From positions 1 to 60,954 of the forward strand of contig CAMMRL010000011.1 in assembly GCA_946499275.1 (NCBI GenBank): a stretch of 60,954 nt of DNA, written 5' to 3'. Below, piece after piece: positions 36,945-45,120 of this stretch. The position numbers and the translations under genes were made by a program. Source of the stretch: an uncultured Clostridia bacterium. GTDB lineage: Bacteria; Bacillota; Clostridia; Oscillospirales; Acutalibacteraceae. Each line of letters begins with the position of its first letter. The stretch's first letter is position 1. The notes below the pieces were generated by a model, which was not told the DNA's origin, did no database searches, and saw only the letters and a list, made by a program, of their open reading frames with translations.

Positions 36945-37772
36945 TTAATATACCAACGGAAAATACTGCACCACAATATAAAGCAATGGCACCACCAGCA
37001 GCAGCGAATCAAAACGGTCCATAATCCCGCCGTGGCCCGGCATAATATGGCCGAAGTCCTTCACCTGGCACTGCCGCTTGATAATGGAAGCAAACAGATC
37101 CCCCATGACCGAAAGCGGTGCACATATAAGGGAAAGCACCGCAATCTGCCAAAGGCTGACTGTACCGCCGTGTGAATTTAGCCAAAGTATCTGATACAGC
37201 CAGGCCGCCAGTACGGAACTGCCTACGGAAATTACGATGCCTCCGATCAATCCCTCAACCGTCTTTTTCGGGCTGATACCGGGACAAAGCTTGTGCTTGC
37301 CGAAAAAGGTGCCGATGAAATACGCGCCCATATCGCACATCCAGGGCATGATGATCCCGAGAAAGACATAGAAAACCCCATCCCGTTCGCTAAAACCACG
37401 CAAGTATGTCAGGCAGGAGAAGGCAACCGGAAAAATCAGCGACATACAAAAAGCAAACGCCGTGTGTTCCACTTTGAGTGTCTGATGATACACAATCTGG
37501 AAAAGCACCAATACCGCCACATATAAAAGCAACAGGATAAACGCCGGCATGCGGCTGTTTCCCAGCATAAAGAAGGGCGTGCTGGCGGAAAAAACGATCG
37601 AAGCCGCTAAAACGCCACGATGTGTCACATGATGGGTTGTCACCAGCAATTCATACATCGCTAGCGCGCAAATTACCGCCATCGCGAAATTTAGAACGAT
37701 GGACGGCAGAAAAAGAAGCACAACAAAAACCAGCGCCACCCCTACCAGGCCGGTCAATATTCTGGATTTCAC
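36945..37772 (-). CDS. cdsA: Phosphatidate cytidylyltransferase
   Basis: 275 residues with about eight membrane segments. It makes CDP-diacylglycerol from CTP and phosphatidate. The C-terminal signature is clear: FGKHKLCPGISPKKTVEG, then GDLFASIIKRQCQVKDFG, and MPGHGGIMDRFDSLL. It lies between uppS and dxr, joining phospholipid and isoprenoid synthesis in one transcript. Confidence 0.96.
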   Translation of the reverse strand: MKSRILTGLVGVALVFVVLLFLPSIVLNFAMAVICALAMYELLVTTHHVTHRGVLAASIVFSASTPFFMLGNSRMPAFILLLLYVAVLVLFQIVYHQTLKVEHTAFAFCMSLIFPVAFSCLTYLRGFSERDGVFYVFLGIIMPWMCDMGAYFIGTFFGKHKLCPGISPKKTVEGLIGGIVISVGSSVLAAWLYQILWLNSHGGTVSLWQIAVLSLICAPLSVMGDLFASIIKRQCQVKDFGHIMPGHGGIMDRFDSLLLVVPLLYIVVQYFPLVY

Positions 37773-37842
37773 GGAAAAACCGCCTCCCTCATCGCCGAAT
37801 GATCATCCGAGCCCTGCGGGATTTCCAAAAGACAATTCACGC

Positions 37843-38592
37843 TTATACTCCCCCAAAACGGCGGTTCCGCCGCGCATATTCCGCCAAGGCCGCATCCAAA
37901 TCGGCGGGCTTAAAGTCCGGCCACAAGACATCCATAAAAATATACTCCGCATAGGCGGACTGCCAAAGCATAAAATTCGACGTCCGGTATTCGCCGCTCG
38001 GACGGAGGATCAGATCGGGGTCCGGCTGGCCGGCGGTATACATCCGCCTTGCCAACATCTTTTCATCGATCGTCTCCGGATGAAGGCGGCCTGCCTGAAC
38101 ATCCTCCGCCAGGCAGCGGGCGGCATGCGCAATTTCTTCCCGGCCGCCGTAATTGATGGCGATATTTAGCGTCATCCCCGTTTTGTGTTCCGTCACCGCT
38201 TCCGCTTCCCGCATCAGACGGCGGATATCGTCCGCAAGCGGTTCAAAACTCCCGATAAAATGCGTGCGGATATTTTCCTTTTGGAAATCGGCCAGGGATT
38301 CTTTCAGGTAGTCCCGCAGTAGGTTCATGATCGCTTCTACTTCTTCCGCCGGCCTTTTCCAGTTTTCGGTGGAAAAAGCGTAAACCGTTAGATAACGGAT
38401 CCCTCGCTTTTCACAGTGCTTTGTGATCGTGCGGAAGGTCTGCGCACCATAACTATGGCCTACACGGCGCGGCAACCCCCGCTTTTTCGCCCATCGGCCG
38501 TTTCCATCCATAATGATGGCGAGATGTTCCGGCAGCACAGCGGGAAGTTCCGGTTCCGGCGTTTTTTTTCGAAACAAAGGCAAGCCGTTCAC
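37843..38592 (-). CDS. uppS: Undecaprenyl diphosphate synthase
   Basis: 249 residues of the cis-prenyltransferase family. HLAIIMDGNGRWAKKRG opens the fold with the catalytic Asp, TVYAFSTENWKRP, INYGGREEI, and DLILRPSGEYRTSNFMLWQSAYAE are all present. It makes the C55 carrier lipid for peptidoglycan. GTG 38592 (MNGLPLFRKK) has GGAG about 8 bases upstream; the frame is open to 38634, but nothing supports translation there. An in-frame TTG a few codons later is another option. Confidence 0.96.
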   Translation of the reverse strand: MNGLPLFRKKTPEPELPAVLPEHLAIIMDGNGRWAKKRGLPRRVGHSYGAQTFRTITKHCEKRGIRYLTVYAFSTENWKRPAEEVEAIMNLLRDYLKESLADFQKENIRTHFIGSFEPLADDIRRLMREAEAVTEHKTGMTLNIAINYGGREEIAHAARCLAEDVQAGRLHPETIDEKMLARRMYTAGQPDPDLILRPSGEYRTSNFMLWQSAYAEYIFMDVLWPDFKPADLDAALAEYARRNRRFGGV

Positions 38593-38635
38593 TCCAAATC
38601 TCCATAAAATAGCAAAACCAAAGGAAGAACACAAG

Positions 38636-38661
38636 GGAAGGCGGACAAACGCCCGCCTTCC
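38636..38661. repeat. Hairpin between frr and uppS
   Basis: GGAAGGCGG (38636-38644) pairs with CCGCCTTCC (38653-38661). The T-run is short on either strand, so it is more likely a processing or pausing site inside the operon than a full terminator. Confidence 0.5.
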
Positions 38662-38693
38662 TTTGCGCGTCCTGTCTATTTCACAAACGGAGA

Positions 38694-39248
38694 TCAGATT
38701 TCCATGATTTCCTTGGACTTTTTGGCCGCTATCCCATCAATTTCTTTGCAAAAGCGATCGGTCAGATCCTGAATTTTCTTTTCCGCGTTTTTCAGGTCGT
38801 CCTCCGTCAGTTCGGATTTTTTCTTCATTTCTTTCAGTTTTTCCATTGCGTCACGACGGATGGAACGGATCGCAATCTTCGCTTCTTCTCCATATTTATC
38901 CACGCCTTTTACCAGTTCTTTACGGCGTTCCTCTGTCAGCGGCGGGAAAATCAGCCGCAGGCAACTGCCATCGTTCTGGGGATTGATCCCGACATCCGAG
39001 GTCAGGATCGCCTTTTCAATCGCTTTCAGGCAGGTTTTATCCCATGGTTGAATCATCAGCGTACGCGCTTCCGGAACAGAGATCGCCGCCAAGCCGTTGA
39101 TCGGGGTAGGCGAACCGTAATATTCCACCATGATTTTATCCAGAACCGCCGGATTCGCACGGCCGGCGCGGATAGCGCCGTATTCGTTCACCAGAGCATT
39201 GACCGTTTTGTTCATTTTCTCTTCCGCGCGTGCCAGTACCTCTTTCAT
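38694..39248 (-). CDS. frr: Ribosome recycling factor
   Basis: 184 residues, standard length. VNEYGAIRAGRANPAVLDKI, YYGSPTPINGLAAISVPEAR, and the C-terminal KKIQDLTDRFCKEIDG match RRF. With EF-G it splits the post-termination ribosome. It follows pyrH by about 54 bases, the common bacterial order. Confidence 0.98.
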   Translation of the reverse strand: MKEVLARAEEKMNKTVNALVNEYGAIRAGRANPAVLDKIMVEYYGSPTPINGLAAISVPEARTLMIQPWDKTCLKAIEKAILTSDVGINPQNDGSCLRLIFPPLTEERRKELVKGVDKYGEEAKIAIRSIRRDAMEKLKEMKKKSELTEDDLKNAEKKIQDLTDRFCKEIDGIAAKKSKEIMEI

Positions 39249-39302
39249 ACCGAGACCTTCCTTTCAAACATGTAGATACAGGGTCCTCTTCCCCACTGCG
39301 TT

Positions 39303-40022
39303 CTATTTCACAATGCTGCCGATGTTTTCGCCGCTGATCGCCCGTACAATGTTGTGCGGATCCTCCAAATTGAAAACAAGAATCGGGATTGCGTTGTCCT
39401 TACACAGCGTCGCCGCTGTGGAATCCATCACTTTCAAATCTTTATTCAACACATCCAGATAGGTCAGTTCATCAAACCGGACAGCATCCGGATCCTTTTT
39501 CGGGTCGCGGTCATAGATACCGTCCACCATACTGGCCTTTAAGATAATATCCGCTTCAATCTCCGCCGCGCGAAGAGCCGCCGCCGTATCGGTAGAAAAG
39601 AAGGGGTTGCCGGTGCCGCAGCCAAAAACGACCACCCGTCCCTTTTCCAGATGGCGGACCGCTTTGTTACGGATATAAGGTTCCGCAATCTGGTTCATCG
39701 ATATTGCGGTCTGCACACGGACTACGCAGTCTACCTGTTCCAACGCGTCCGCCAGCGCCAGCGCGTTCAGCGTAGTGGCCAGCATCCCCATATGGTCGGC
39801 CCGAGTACGATCCATCTGCCCGCTGGAACGGCCACGCCAGAAGTTGCCGCCACCCACAACAATGGCGACTTCCGTACCGGCGTCCACACAGGTCTTAATC
39901 TCCCGGCATATCTTCAGCACCGTATCAAAATCCAAGCCGAAATGGCTGTCCCCGGCCAGCGCTTCGCCACTGAGCTTTAGCAGGACACGCTTATACTTTG
40001 GCTGCATTGTTTTCACGTCCAT
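39303..40022 (-). CDS. pyrH: UMP kinase
   Basis: 239 residues of the amino-acid-kinase fold. [14 protein letters not shown] (phosphate loop), [29 protein letters not shown] and [17 protein letters not shown] are conserved. It phosphorylates UMP to UDP. Neither ATG 40022 nor ATG 40007 has a strong ribosome binding site; the longer form is listed. It opens the large operon, behind the promoter at 40047-40075; rpsB and tsf, often upstream, are not here. Confidence 0.97.
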   Translation of the reverse strand: MDVKTMQPKYKRVLLKLSGEALAGDSHFGLDFDTVLKICREIKTCVDAGTEVAIVVGGGNFWRGRSSGQMDRTRADHMGMLATTLNALALADALEQVDCVVRVQTAISMNQIAEPYIRNKAVRHLEKGRVVVFGCGTGNPFFSTDTAAALRAAEIEADIILKASMVDGIYDRDPKKDPDAVRFDELTYLDVLNKDLKVMDSTAATLCKDNAIPILVFNLEDPHNIVRAISGENIGSIVK

Positions 40023-40046
40023 TCTATGGTAATTATGTTCTGTATT

Positions 40047-40075
40047 ATTTTACTATATTCACTCCGCAGTGTAAA
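40047..40075 (-). promoter_or_regulatory. Promoter of the pyrH-to-polC operon
   Basis: Minus-strand TTTACA (40070-40075), 17-bp spacer, TAAAAT (40047-40052), giving a short leader of about 20 bases before pyrH. Confidence 0.7.
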
Positions 40076-40327
40076 GACCGGGAATCGGCCTAAATGTAAA
40101 TTTTTATCCATCCCGGTGTTTTCCTGTTTTTCAAATCCGGGCTTTGAATGGCGACTTGGCTTGTCGTCTTAGCTTGTTATCGCTGTACAAAGATCACATT
40201 CGTAAAATCGGCCCTAATTGACAAGTCCAACCGGATATCAGTTAACTAGCAGCGGTTACGTTCCCACCAAACAAAGGATTTTGTCTTACCATTTTACGAC
40301 GCAAGGCCGGGTATGAGGAAAAGACGT
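40076..40327. other. Intergenic gap with no recognised feature
   Basis: About 250 bases with no credible ORF. It contains an imperfect repeat: AATCGGCC followed by TAA near 40084 and again (AATCGGCCCTAA) near 40207. A TTGACA on the plus strand (40218-40223) has no good -10. A small RNA ending at the terminator 40328-40369 is possible but not supported. Confidence 0.4.
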
Positions 40328-40369
40328 AAAAAACGCAGGTCGGCCCAATAAGACCGGCCTGCGTTTTTT
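40328..40369. terminator. Bidirectional intrinsic terminator
   Basis: A 16-bp stem (40328-40343 with 40354-40369, one G-T pair) with A6 and T6 at its ends. On the minus strand it ends the divIVA-like/fumB/ydbC transcript after a 98-base untranslated tail. Confidence 0.92.
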
Positions 40370-40467
40370 ATACAGTTCCAAAACCCGTCCGTAAGAGTCG
40401 GATTTCCCCCGTTGCAAAGGATTGGGTTATGCATACCGCCGCTTCAATCTACCCGAACCGTGGATCC

Positions 40468-40689
40468 TTACAGATCCACTTCGTTGAGCAGATCACGAAG
40501 AAGGATGATCTCATCCCCCGACATGGTGACGCCTTTCCCCATTTTTGTGTGTTCCGGCGCCCACTCGCGGATGTCGTATTTCGGATCCCGATCGTTCCAA
40601 CTCACCAAGTTCAGTTCTTTGGTCCAGCCGGAAGGAGACTGGGACAAAACGCCCAGGCTCTTTACGATCTCGTATTTCAGTTCCGCCAT
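40468..40689 (-). CDS. YdbC/PC4-type ssDNA-binding protein
   Basis: 73 residues. LKYEIVKSLGVLSQSPSGWT and KELNLVSWNDRDPKYDIREW match the YdbC family, which folds like the eukaryotic transcription cofactor PC4 and binds single-stranded nucleic acid as a dimer. MSGDEIILLRDLLNE is the C-terminal helix. ATG 40689 has AAAAAGGAG upstream; an earlier in-frame ATG at 40731 has none. Its cellular role is not known. It is last in a unit with the fumarase-beta remnant and the DivIVA-like gene. Confidence 0.88.
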   Translation of the reverse strand: MAELKYEIVKSLGVLSQSPSGWTKELNLVSWNDRDPKYDIREWAPEHTKMGKGVTMSGDEIILLRDLLNEVDL

Positions 40690-40764
40690 GGAATTCACTC
40701 CTTTTTCATTTTTCAGCGGAATCTTGTCCATCGAAGTTATTCCGCCGAGTATCTATTGCCCGCT

Positions 40765-41318
40765 TTATCTGCGGGTAAACAAACTGCCGCCATGGCAGTC
40801 GATGGCCACAATCAGCTGGAAATCACGAATTTCCAGCCGTTTAACCGCTTCGCATCCCAGGTCTTCAAAAGCGATAACCTCGCAAGACACCACGCTACGG
40901 GCGGCAAGTGCGCCCGCTCCACCGACAGCGCATAGATACACCGCGCCGTTGCGCCGGATCGCCTCTTCCACCGCGATGGTTCGCTCCCCTTTCCCGATGG
41001 TCGCCGCCACGCCGCGGTCGTACAGTTCCGGCGCATAAACGTCCATCCGTCCCGATGTCGTCGGACCACAGGAACCAATCGGCAACCCATTCGGCGCCGG
41101 TGTTGCCCCGGAATAATAGATCACCGCGCCGTCCAGCGGATAAGGCAGCGGTTTTCCTTCTTTCAACAAGCCGAAAATCCGTTTATGCGCCGCGTCGCGC
41201 GAAGTATATACCGTACCGGAAAGCAGAACCCGGTCCCCGGCATGGAGTTCGGCCGCCCGTTCTTTCAGCTGGCTGGTATGTATCGAAATCGTTCCCGTAT
41301 TGATCGCCCCTTATCCAT
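40765..41318 (-). pseudogene. Class I fumarase/tartrate dehydratase beta subunit with apparent start-proximal frameshift
   Basis: The readable frame encodes a nearly complete beta subunit (C-terminal fumarase domain): AGDRVLLSGTVYTSRDAAHKR, VIYYSGATPAPNG, IGSCGPTTSGRMD, IGKGER and VAIDCHGGSLF. That frame runs back to a stop beside 41313 with no ATG, GTG or TTG before the TTG pair near 41169, which would remove the N-terminal third. An ATG at 41318 with AAGGGG upstream is in another frame and hits a stop 18 codons later. One extra G in the GGGG run at 41307-41310 would join that ATG to the conserved frame. It is thus a frameshift, a sequence error, or a gene using a rare start codon. No alpha subunit gene is adjacent. 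Confidence 0.72.
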
Positions 41319-41326
41319 AATTCCCC

Positions 41327-42196
41327 TTACTTTGTCTCGCTGTTCTGAGACTGTAGCGTGGATTCTTCCAGCCGCTGTACCAGTTCGTCCAGCCGCATAC
41401 CGGCCATGGCGCCCTGATCCAACAACTCCTGCCGGGCTTGTTCGGTTTGCGCTCTCGCCCCGCTGAGCTGGGAGGACAGCGAACCGACCACGGCTTCCAC
41501 TGCGTTTAGGCAGGCGTCGCTACGTTTATAAGCGGTTTCCAGAAAGCGCTGCCCCATGGAGTGCAGCTCCATCACAAAGGATCCCACATCGCCGGAGAGC
41601 GCTTCATATCGGCGGTTGCTTTCGAGCAGTGCGTCCCGTTCCCGTGCCAGGGCGTCCCGCGCTTTCTGCGCTTCGTCAAGGGCGCTTGCCAGTTTATCGT
41701 TTTCTGTACGCAGGGCGGCAAGCTGCCGTTCCTCTTCTTGCGCGCGTTCGCGGCTTTGTTCTCTGCGAACAGCCCATTCCTGCTCCTGCCGCCGTAGGCC
41801 AGCCAGCTCCTCTTCCAATGAGGAAACCGACTCGATGCGTTGCTTCATCCCCTCGATCCGGGCATTGAGCGCTTCCCGCTCCATCCGGAGAATTTCCACT
41901 TCGTCCATCAGGCGGCGGTTTTCGGTCTCCTGCCGGTGGGACTGTTCGTTTTGCTGCTGGAGTTCCTGGTTCGCCTGGCGAAGTTCTTCCGTCTCCTTCA
42001 TCGCCTGTTCGTACTGCTGCTTGAGTTCCGCCACATAATTTTCCTGGGCGGCGACCGCCTGGCGCAGCTGTTCCGTCTCCTGTGCACGTGCCTGCAGTTC
42101 CTGTTCGTGCCGGGAATTCATGGCGTCGATATACGAAAGTACGTCCGCCTTATGAAACCCGCTGAAACTGGTTCGGAAGCTTCCTTCCTCCGCCAT
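41327..42196 (-). CDS. DivIVA-domain coiled-coil protein
   Basis: 289 residues. The N-terminal FRTSFSGFHKADVLSYIDAM is the membrane-binding DivIVA signature. From about residue 30 to 210 the protein is continuous coiled coil rich in Glu, Gln, Arg and Ala (runs such as ETEQLRQAVAAQE and ELRQANQELQQQNEQ). The tail is helical and charged. DivIVA-like proteins mark curved membrane at poles or septa; the partner is unknown. ATG 42196 has AGGAGGGG upstream, and the open frame back to 42298 crosses the promoter, so it is not coding. Confidence 0.88.
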   Translation of the reverse strand: MAEEGSFRTSFSGFHKADVLSYIDAMNSRHEQELQARAQETEQLRQAVAAQENYVAELKQQYEQAMKETEELRQANQELQQQNEQSHRQETENRRLMDEVEILRMEREALNARIEGMKQRIESVSSLEEELAGLRRQEQEWAVRREQSRERAQEEERQLAALRTENDKLASALDEAQKARDALARERDALLESNRRYEALSGDVGSFVMELHSMGQRFLETAYKRSDACLNAVEAVVGSLSSQLSGARAQTEQARQELLDQGAMAGMRLDELVQRLEESTLQSQNSETK

Positions 42197-42269
42197 GATA
42201 ATCCCCTCCTGTAAGAAATCTTCCCCGGAATCCTCCCGCAAGACGGGATCTTCCCAAGGAATGAAGCTA

Positions 42270-42298
42270 AGTATAGCATAGGATTTGCAAAAACTCAA
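42270..42298 (-). promoter_or_regulatory. Promoter of the divIVA-like operon
   Basis: Minus-strand TTGAGT (42293-42298), 17-bp spacer ending TGC, TATACT (42270-42275). Divergent from the cobT promoter. Confidence 0.75.
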
Positions 42299-42373
42299 CC
42301 AGCCGTTTGCCTTTTATCATGGAGAGTGTACCGCAATTTTCCCATTCCTGTCAACAAATACTTTGAATGGCGG

Positions 42374-42402
42374 TTGTTCCAAGCCACGGGATATGCTACA
42401 AT
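42374..42402 (+). promoter_or_regulatory. Promoter of the cobT operon
   Basis: TTGTTC (42374-42379), 17-bp spacer ending TGC, TACAAT (42397-42402). The leader to cobT is only about 68 bases, too short for a cobalamin riboswitch. Confidence 0.72.
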
Positions 42403-42476
42403 ATACCTCAATGTAAAAATTATCTTTAATCTATAGGACATCTATATAACAACATAGGTAAAAGGAGATTCTTAAT

Positions 42477-43538
42477 ATGTTGTTGGAGGAAACCATCGGC
42501 AGTATCCCCGATGAGGATACCGCGGCGGCGGCCCTTGCCAAGAAACGCTTGGATTCGATGGCCAAGCTGCCAGGCAGCTTGGGGGAACTGGAAAACGCTG
42601 TGATCCGACTGGCAGGGTTTCAGAAAACAAGTCGGCCGGATATCAACCGAAAAGCGGCGGTGGTTTTCTGCGCGGACAACGGCGTTGTAGCGGAGGGGGT
42701 GTCTTCCTCCGCGCAGTGGATTACGGCGGCGCAGGCGGTCAATTTCGCCCGGGGAGGAGGGGTGGTCAACGCCTTCGCTCGCCGCCTTCCCGCCGATGTG
42801 TGGGTAATCGACGTCGGTATCGCCTGCGATTATGACGAGCCGCGCATCCGGCGGCAGGTAGTCCGACGCGGAACCGGCAACATGGCATCCGGCCCCGCAA
42901 TGACCAGACAGGAATGTGTGCGCGCGATCGAAACCGGTATCCTCACCGCCCAGGACCTAGCCGGGGACGGCGTACGGCTAGCAATAGCCGGAGAAATGGG
43001 GATCGGCAACACTACAACGGCAAGCGCCGTCAGCGCCGTGCTGCTCGGCTGCCCGCCGGAGGAAGTGACGGGCCGGGGATCCGCTGGTGAACAGGGGGTT
43101 TCCCATAAAAAGGAAATTGTTCGCCGGGCGCTGGAACACAACCAACCGGATCCTGCCGACCCGATCGACATCCTCAGCAAAGTCGGCGGGTTAGAGATCG
43201 CCGCTATGTGCGGCCTGTATCTAGGCGGCGCGGCGCACGGCGTCGCGGTGATGATCGACGGGATGATCTCGTCCGCCGCGGCGCTTTGCGCCATCCGGCT
43301 CGCCCCGCGCTGTCTGTGTGCGATGTTCCCCTCCCATTGTACGGCGGAGAGCGCGGGAAAACGTCTGCTGGACGCGCTGGGGCTGCGGCCGCTGATTACC
43401 GCCGGACTCTGTTTGGGAGAAGGCACGGGCGGATTGCTCGGTGCGGGGCTGCTAGACAGCGCTCTGGCCGCCTACTACGAAACAGCCGCACTGCGCGATC
43501 TCGGCAGGGTTGGTCGGGAAGGAGACGACGAAGCATGA
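42477..43538 (+). CDS. cobT: Nicotinate-nucleotide-dimethylbenzimidazole phosphoribosyltransferase
   Basis: 353 residues, standard length. It activates the lower-ligand base of cobalamin as its alpha-riboside phosphate. ADNGVVAEGVSS, AVNFARGGGVVNAF, GEMGIGNTTTASAV and the C-terminal LCLGEGTGGLLGAGLLD with the catalytic Glu are present. AAAAGGAGA precedes the ATG. It overlaps cobS by 4 bp (ATGA). Confidence 0.97.
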   Translation: MLLEETIGSIPDEDTAAAALAKKRLDSMAKLPGSLGELENAVIRLAGFQKTSRPDINRKAAVVFCADNGVVAEGVSSSAQWITAAQAVNFARGGGVVNAFARRLPADVWVIDVGIACDYDEPRIRRQVVRRGTGNMASGPAMTRQECVRAIETGILTAQDLAGDGVRLAIAGEMGIGNTTTASAVSAVLLGCPPEEVTGRGSAGEQGVSHKKEIVRRALEHNQPDPADPIDILSKVGGLEIAAMCGLYLGGAAHGVAVMIDGMISSAAALCAIRLAPRCLCAMFPSHCTAESAGKRLLDALGLRPLITAGLCLGEGTGGLLGAGLLDSALAAYYETAALRDLGRVGREGDDEA

Positions 43539-44353
43539 AAAAATGGGGAGAGTCCCTGGTGATAGCCCTTTCCATGTATTCCGCGATCCCCATGCCGCGT
43601 GTGGAATGGCGGGAGGATAACATGCGCTGGTCTCTCGGTTGCTTGCCGGTTGTGGGTATCCTGACCGGCGGGTTATTGTACGGCTGGTCGTGCCTGGCGC
43701 TCTGGCTACATGCTTCCCCCTTTTTCTTTGCCGCTGTCGCCGTTGTACTTCCGCTGCTGGTTTCCGGCGGCTTGCATATGGACGGCTTTCTGGACGCTAC
43801 CGACGCAATTTTCTCCCGGCGGGACCGGGATACAAAACTTCAGATTATGAAAGACCCGCACTGCGGCCCCTTTGCCGTACTAAGCTGCGCCGGGCTTCTG
43901 CTGTTGGAATGCGGCGCCTGGAGTCAGCTTTATGCGTTGCCCGCCCTTTTGCCGGCGGCCTGTACGGCCTACACGCTTTCCCGCAGTCTGACGGTCGCTA
44001 TCGGAAGCCGGTTCCCGTATACGCCGTCCAGCACATTAGGCGCACTTTTTGCCGACCGTGCGGCTGCCGGCGTGCGGGCGTTGAGTACGGTGGAAATCAC
44101 GCTCAGTCTGCTGCTTGCGCTCGTCGCCGGCTATCTGCCGGGCGGGCTTCCCGGGACGCTGGTTTCGGTAGCCGCAGCCGGGGGGACGCTGCTGCTTTTC
44201 CTTTGGTACCGCCGGATGACCAAGCGGGAATTCGGCGGCATAACCGGGGATCTGCTCGGCTATTTTGTGGAGCTGTCGCAGCTTGTATTTTTGTTTATCC
44301 TAGCCGCCGGCGGCCTGATTGGCTCGGCTTGGGGCACGTTTGCGACGATATGA
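43535..44353 (+). CDS. cobS: Adenosylcobinamide-GDP ribazoletransferase
   Basis: 272 residues, an integral membrane enzyme with about six membrane segments. It joins adenosylcobinamide-GDP to alpha-ribazole in the last step of cobalamin assembly. MYSAIPMPR near the N-terminus, GGLHMDGFLDATDAIFS and RDRDTKLQIMKDPHCGPFA are the signature stretches with acidic metal ligands. The true start is the ATG at 43535, overlapping the cobT stop; the frame is open far upstream inside cobT. No cobU follows. Confidence 0.95.
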   Translation: MKKWGESLVIALSMYSAIPMPRVEWREDNMRWSLGCLPVVGILTGGLLYGWSCLALWLHASPFFFAAVAVVLPLLVSGGLHMDGFLDATDAIFSRRDRDTKLQIMKDPHCGPFAVLSCAGLLLLECGAWSQLYALPALLPAACTAYTLSRSLTVAIGSRFPYTPSSTLGALFADRAAAGVRALSTVEITLSLLLALVAGYLPGGLPGTLVSVAAAGGTLLLFLWYRRMTKREFGGITGDLLGYFVELSQLVFLFILAAGGLIGSAWGTFATI

Positions 44354-44368
44354 AAGGACGGGGACGAT

Positions 44369-44980
44369 ATGAATAACCCATCGATTGAACTTTTTTTCAT
44401 CCGGCATGGGGCGACCGCCGGCAACGCGGAACGGCGCTATACCGGGCAGACTATGAATCAACCCTTGAGCGAACGCGGAAAAAAAGACCTGCTCGACCGA
44501 AAATCGCGCGGCGCTTACCCTCCGGCGGAGGCGCTGTACGTCAGCCCGTTGGGCCGTTGCATGGAGACCGCCCGCCTTTTATACCCGATGCTGGTCCCGG
44601 TTTCCCTCCCCTCTCTGGCGGAACTGGATTTCGGCAGCTTTGAGGGGAAAACCTATGAACAACTCAAAGACGATCCGGCCTATCGGAAGTGGATCGACAC
44701 CGCCGGGAAAACCGCGCCTCCGGGCGGAGAAAGCGGCGAGGAATTCCGGCAGCGCCTGCTCGGTGCTCTGCGGCAGATTGCCGGTGACTCCCTCAAGCGC
44801 GCTTTTCATACAGCCGCGGTGGTCACCCACGGCGGCTGTATCATGGCACTGATGGCAGCGCTGCATCCGCTGGCCGGAACCGGGCTGGATATGTACGATT
44901 TTCAAATCGCAAACGGTGGTGGCTATCGGGTATTGATGGATACGGAAACGCTGCGATTTGACGAAATCCGGACATTGTAA
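44369..44980 (+). CDS. Histidine phosphatase, likely alpha-ribazole phosphatase (CobC-like)
   Basis: 203 residues of the phosphoglycerate-mutase-like family. FFIRHGATAGN holds the phospho-accepting His, PLSERGKKDL follows, LGRCMETARL the second Arg, ELDFGSFEGKTYEQL the acid region and VVTHGGCI the second His. The position directly after cobS points to dephosphorylation of alpha-ribazole or adenosylcobalamin phosphate. The family alone would not tell this from other small phosphatases. Confidence 0.85.
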   Translation: MNNPSIELFFIRHGATAGNAERRYTGQTMNQPLSERGKKDLLDRKSRGAYPPAEALYVSPLGRCMETARLLYPMLVPVSLPSLAELDFGSFEGKTYEQLKDDPAYRKWIDTAGKTAPPGGESGEEFRQRLLGALRQIAGDSLKRAFHTAAVVTHGGCIMALMAALHPLAGTGLDMYDFQIANGGGYRVLMDTETLRFDEIRTL

Positions 44981-44990
44981 AGTCTATGTC

Positions 44991-45019
44991 TTGTCAAACT
45001 CTGTCGGATATGCTATAAT
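44991..45019 (+). promoter_or_regulatory. Strong promoter before the siroheme-synthase-like gene
   Basis: TTGTCA (44991-44996), 17-bp spacer ending TGC, perfect TATAAT (45014-45019). It separates the next gene from the cob group and leaves a leader of about 95 bases. Confidence 0.82.
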
Positions 45020-45120
45020 TACAAAGACATTTTTTCGTTGTTTTTAGAAATCCCATACGGTACGGGGCTGTTTGCGGTGCCTCATCCCTATAGGACCAAA
45101 GATATACAGGAGGTGACGCC

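Noticed and set aside
42403-42476. Cobalamin riboswitch before cobT
   Set aside because: The leader is about 68 bases and has no B12-box-like sequence.
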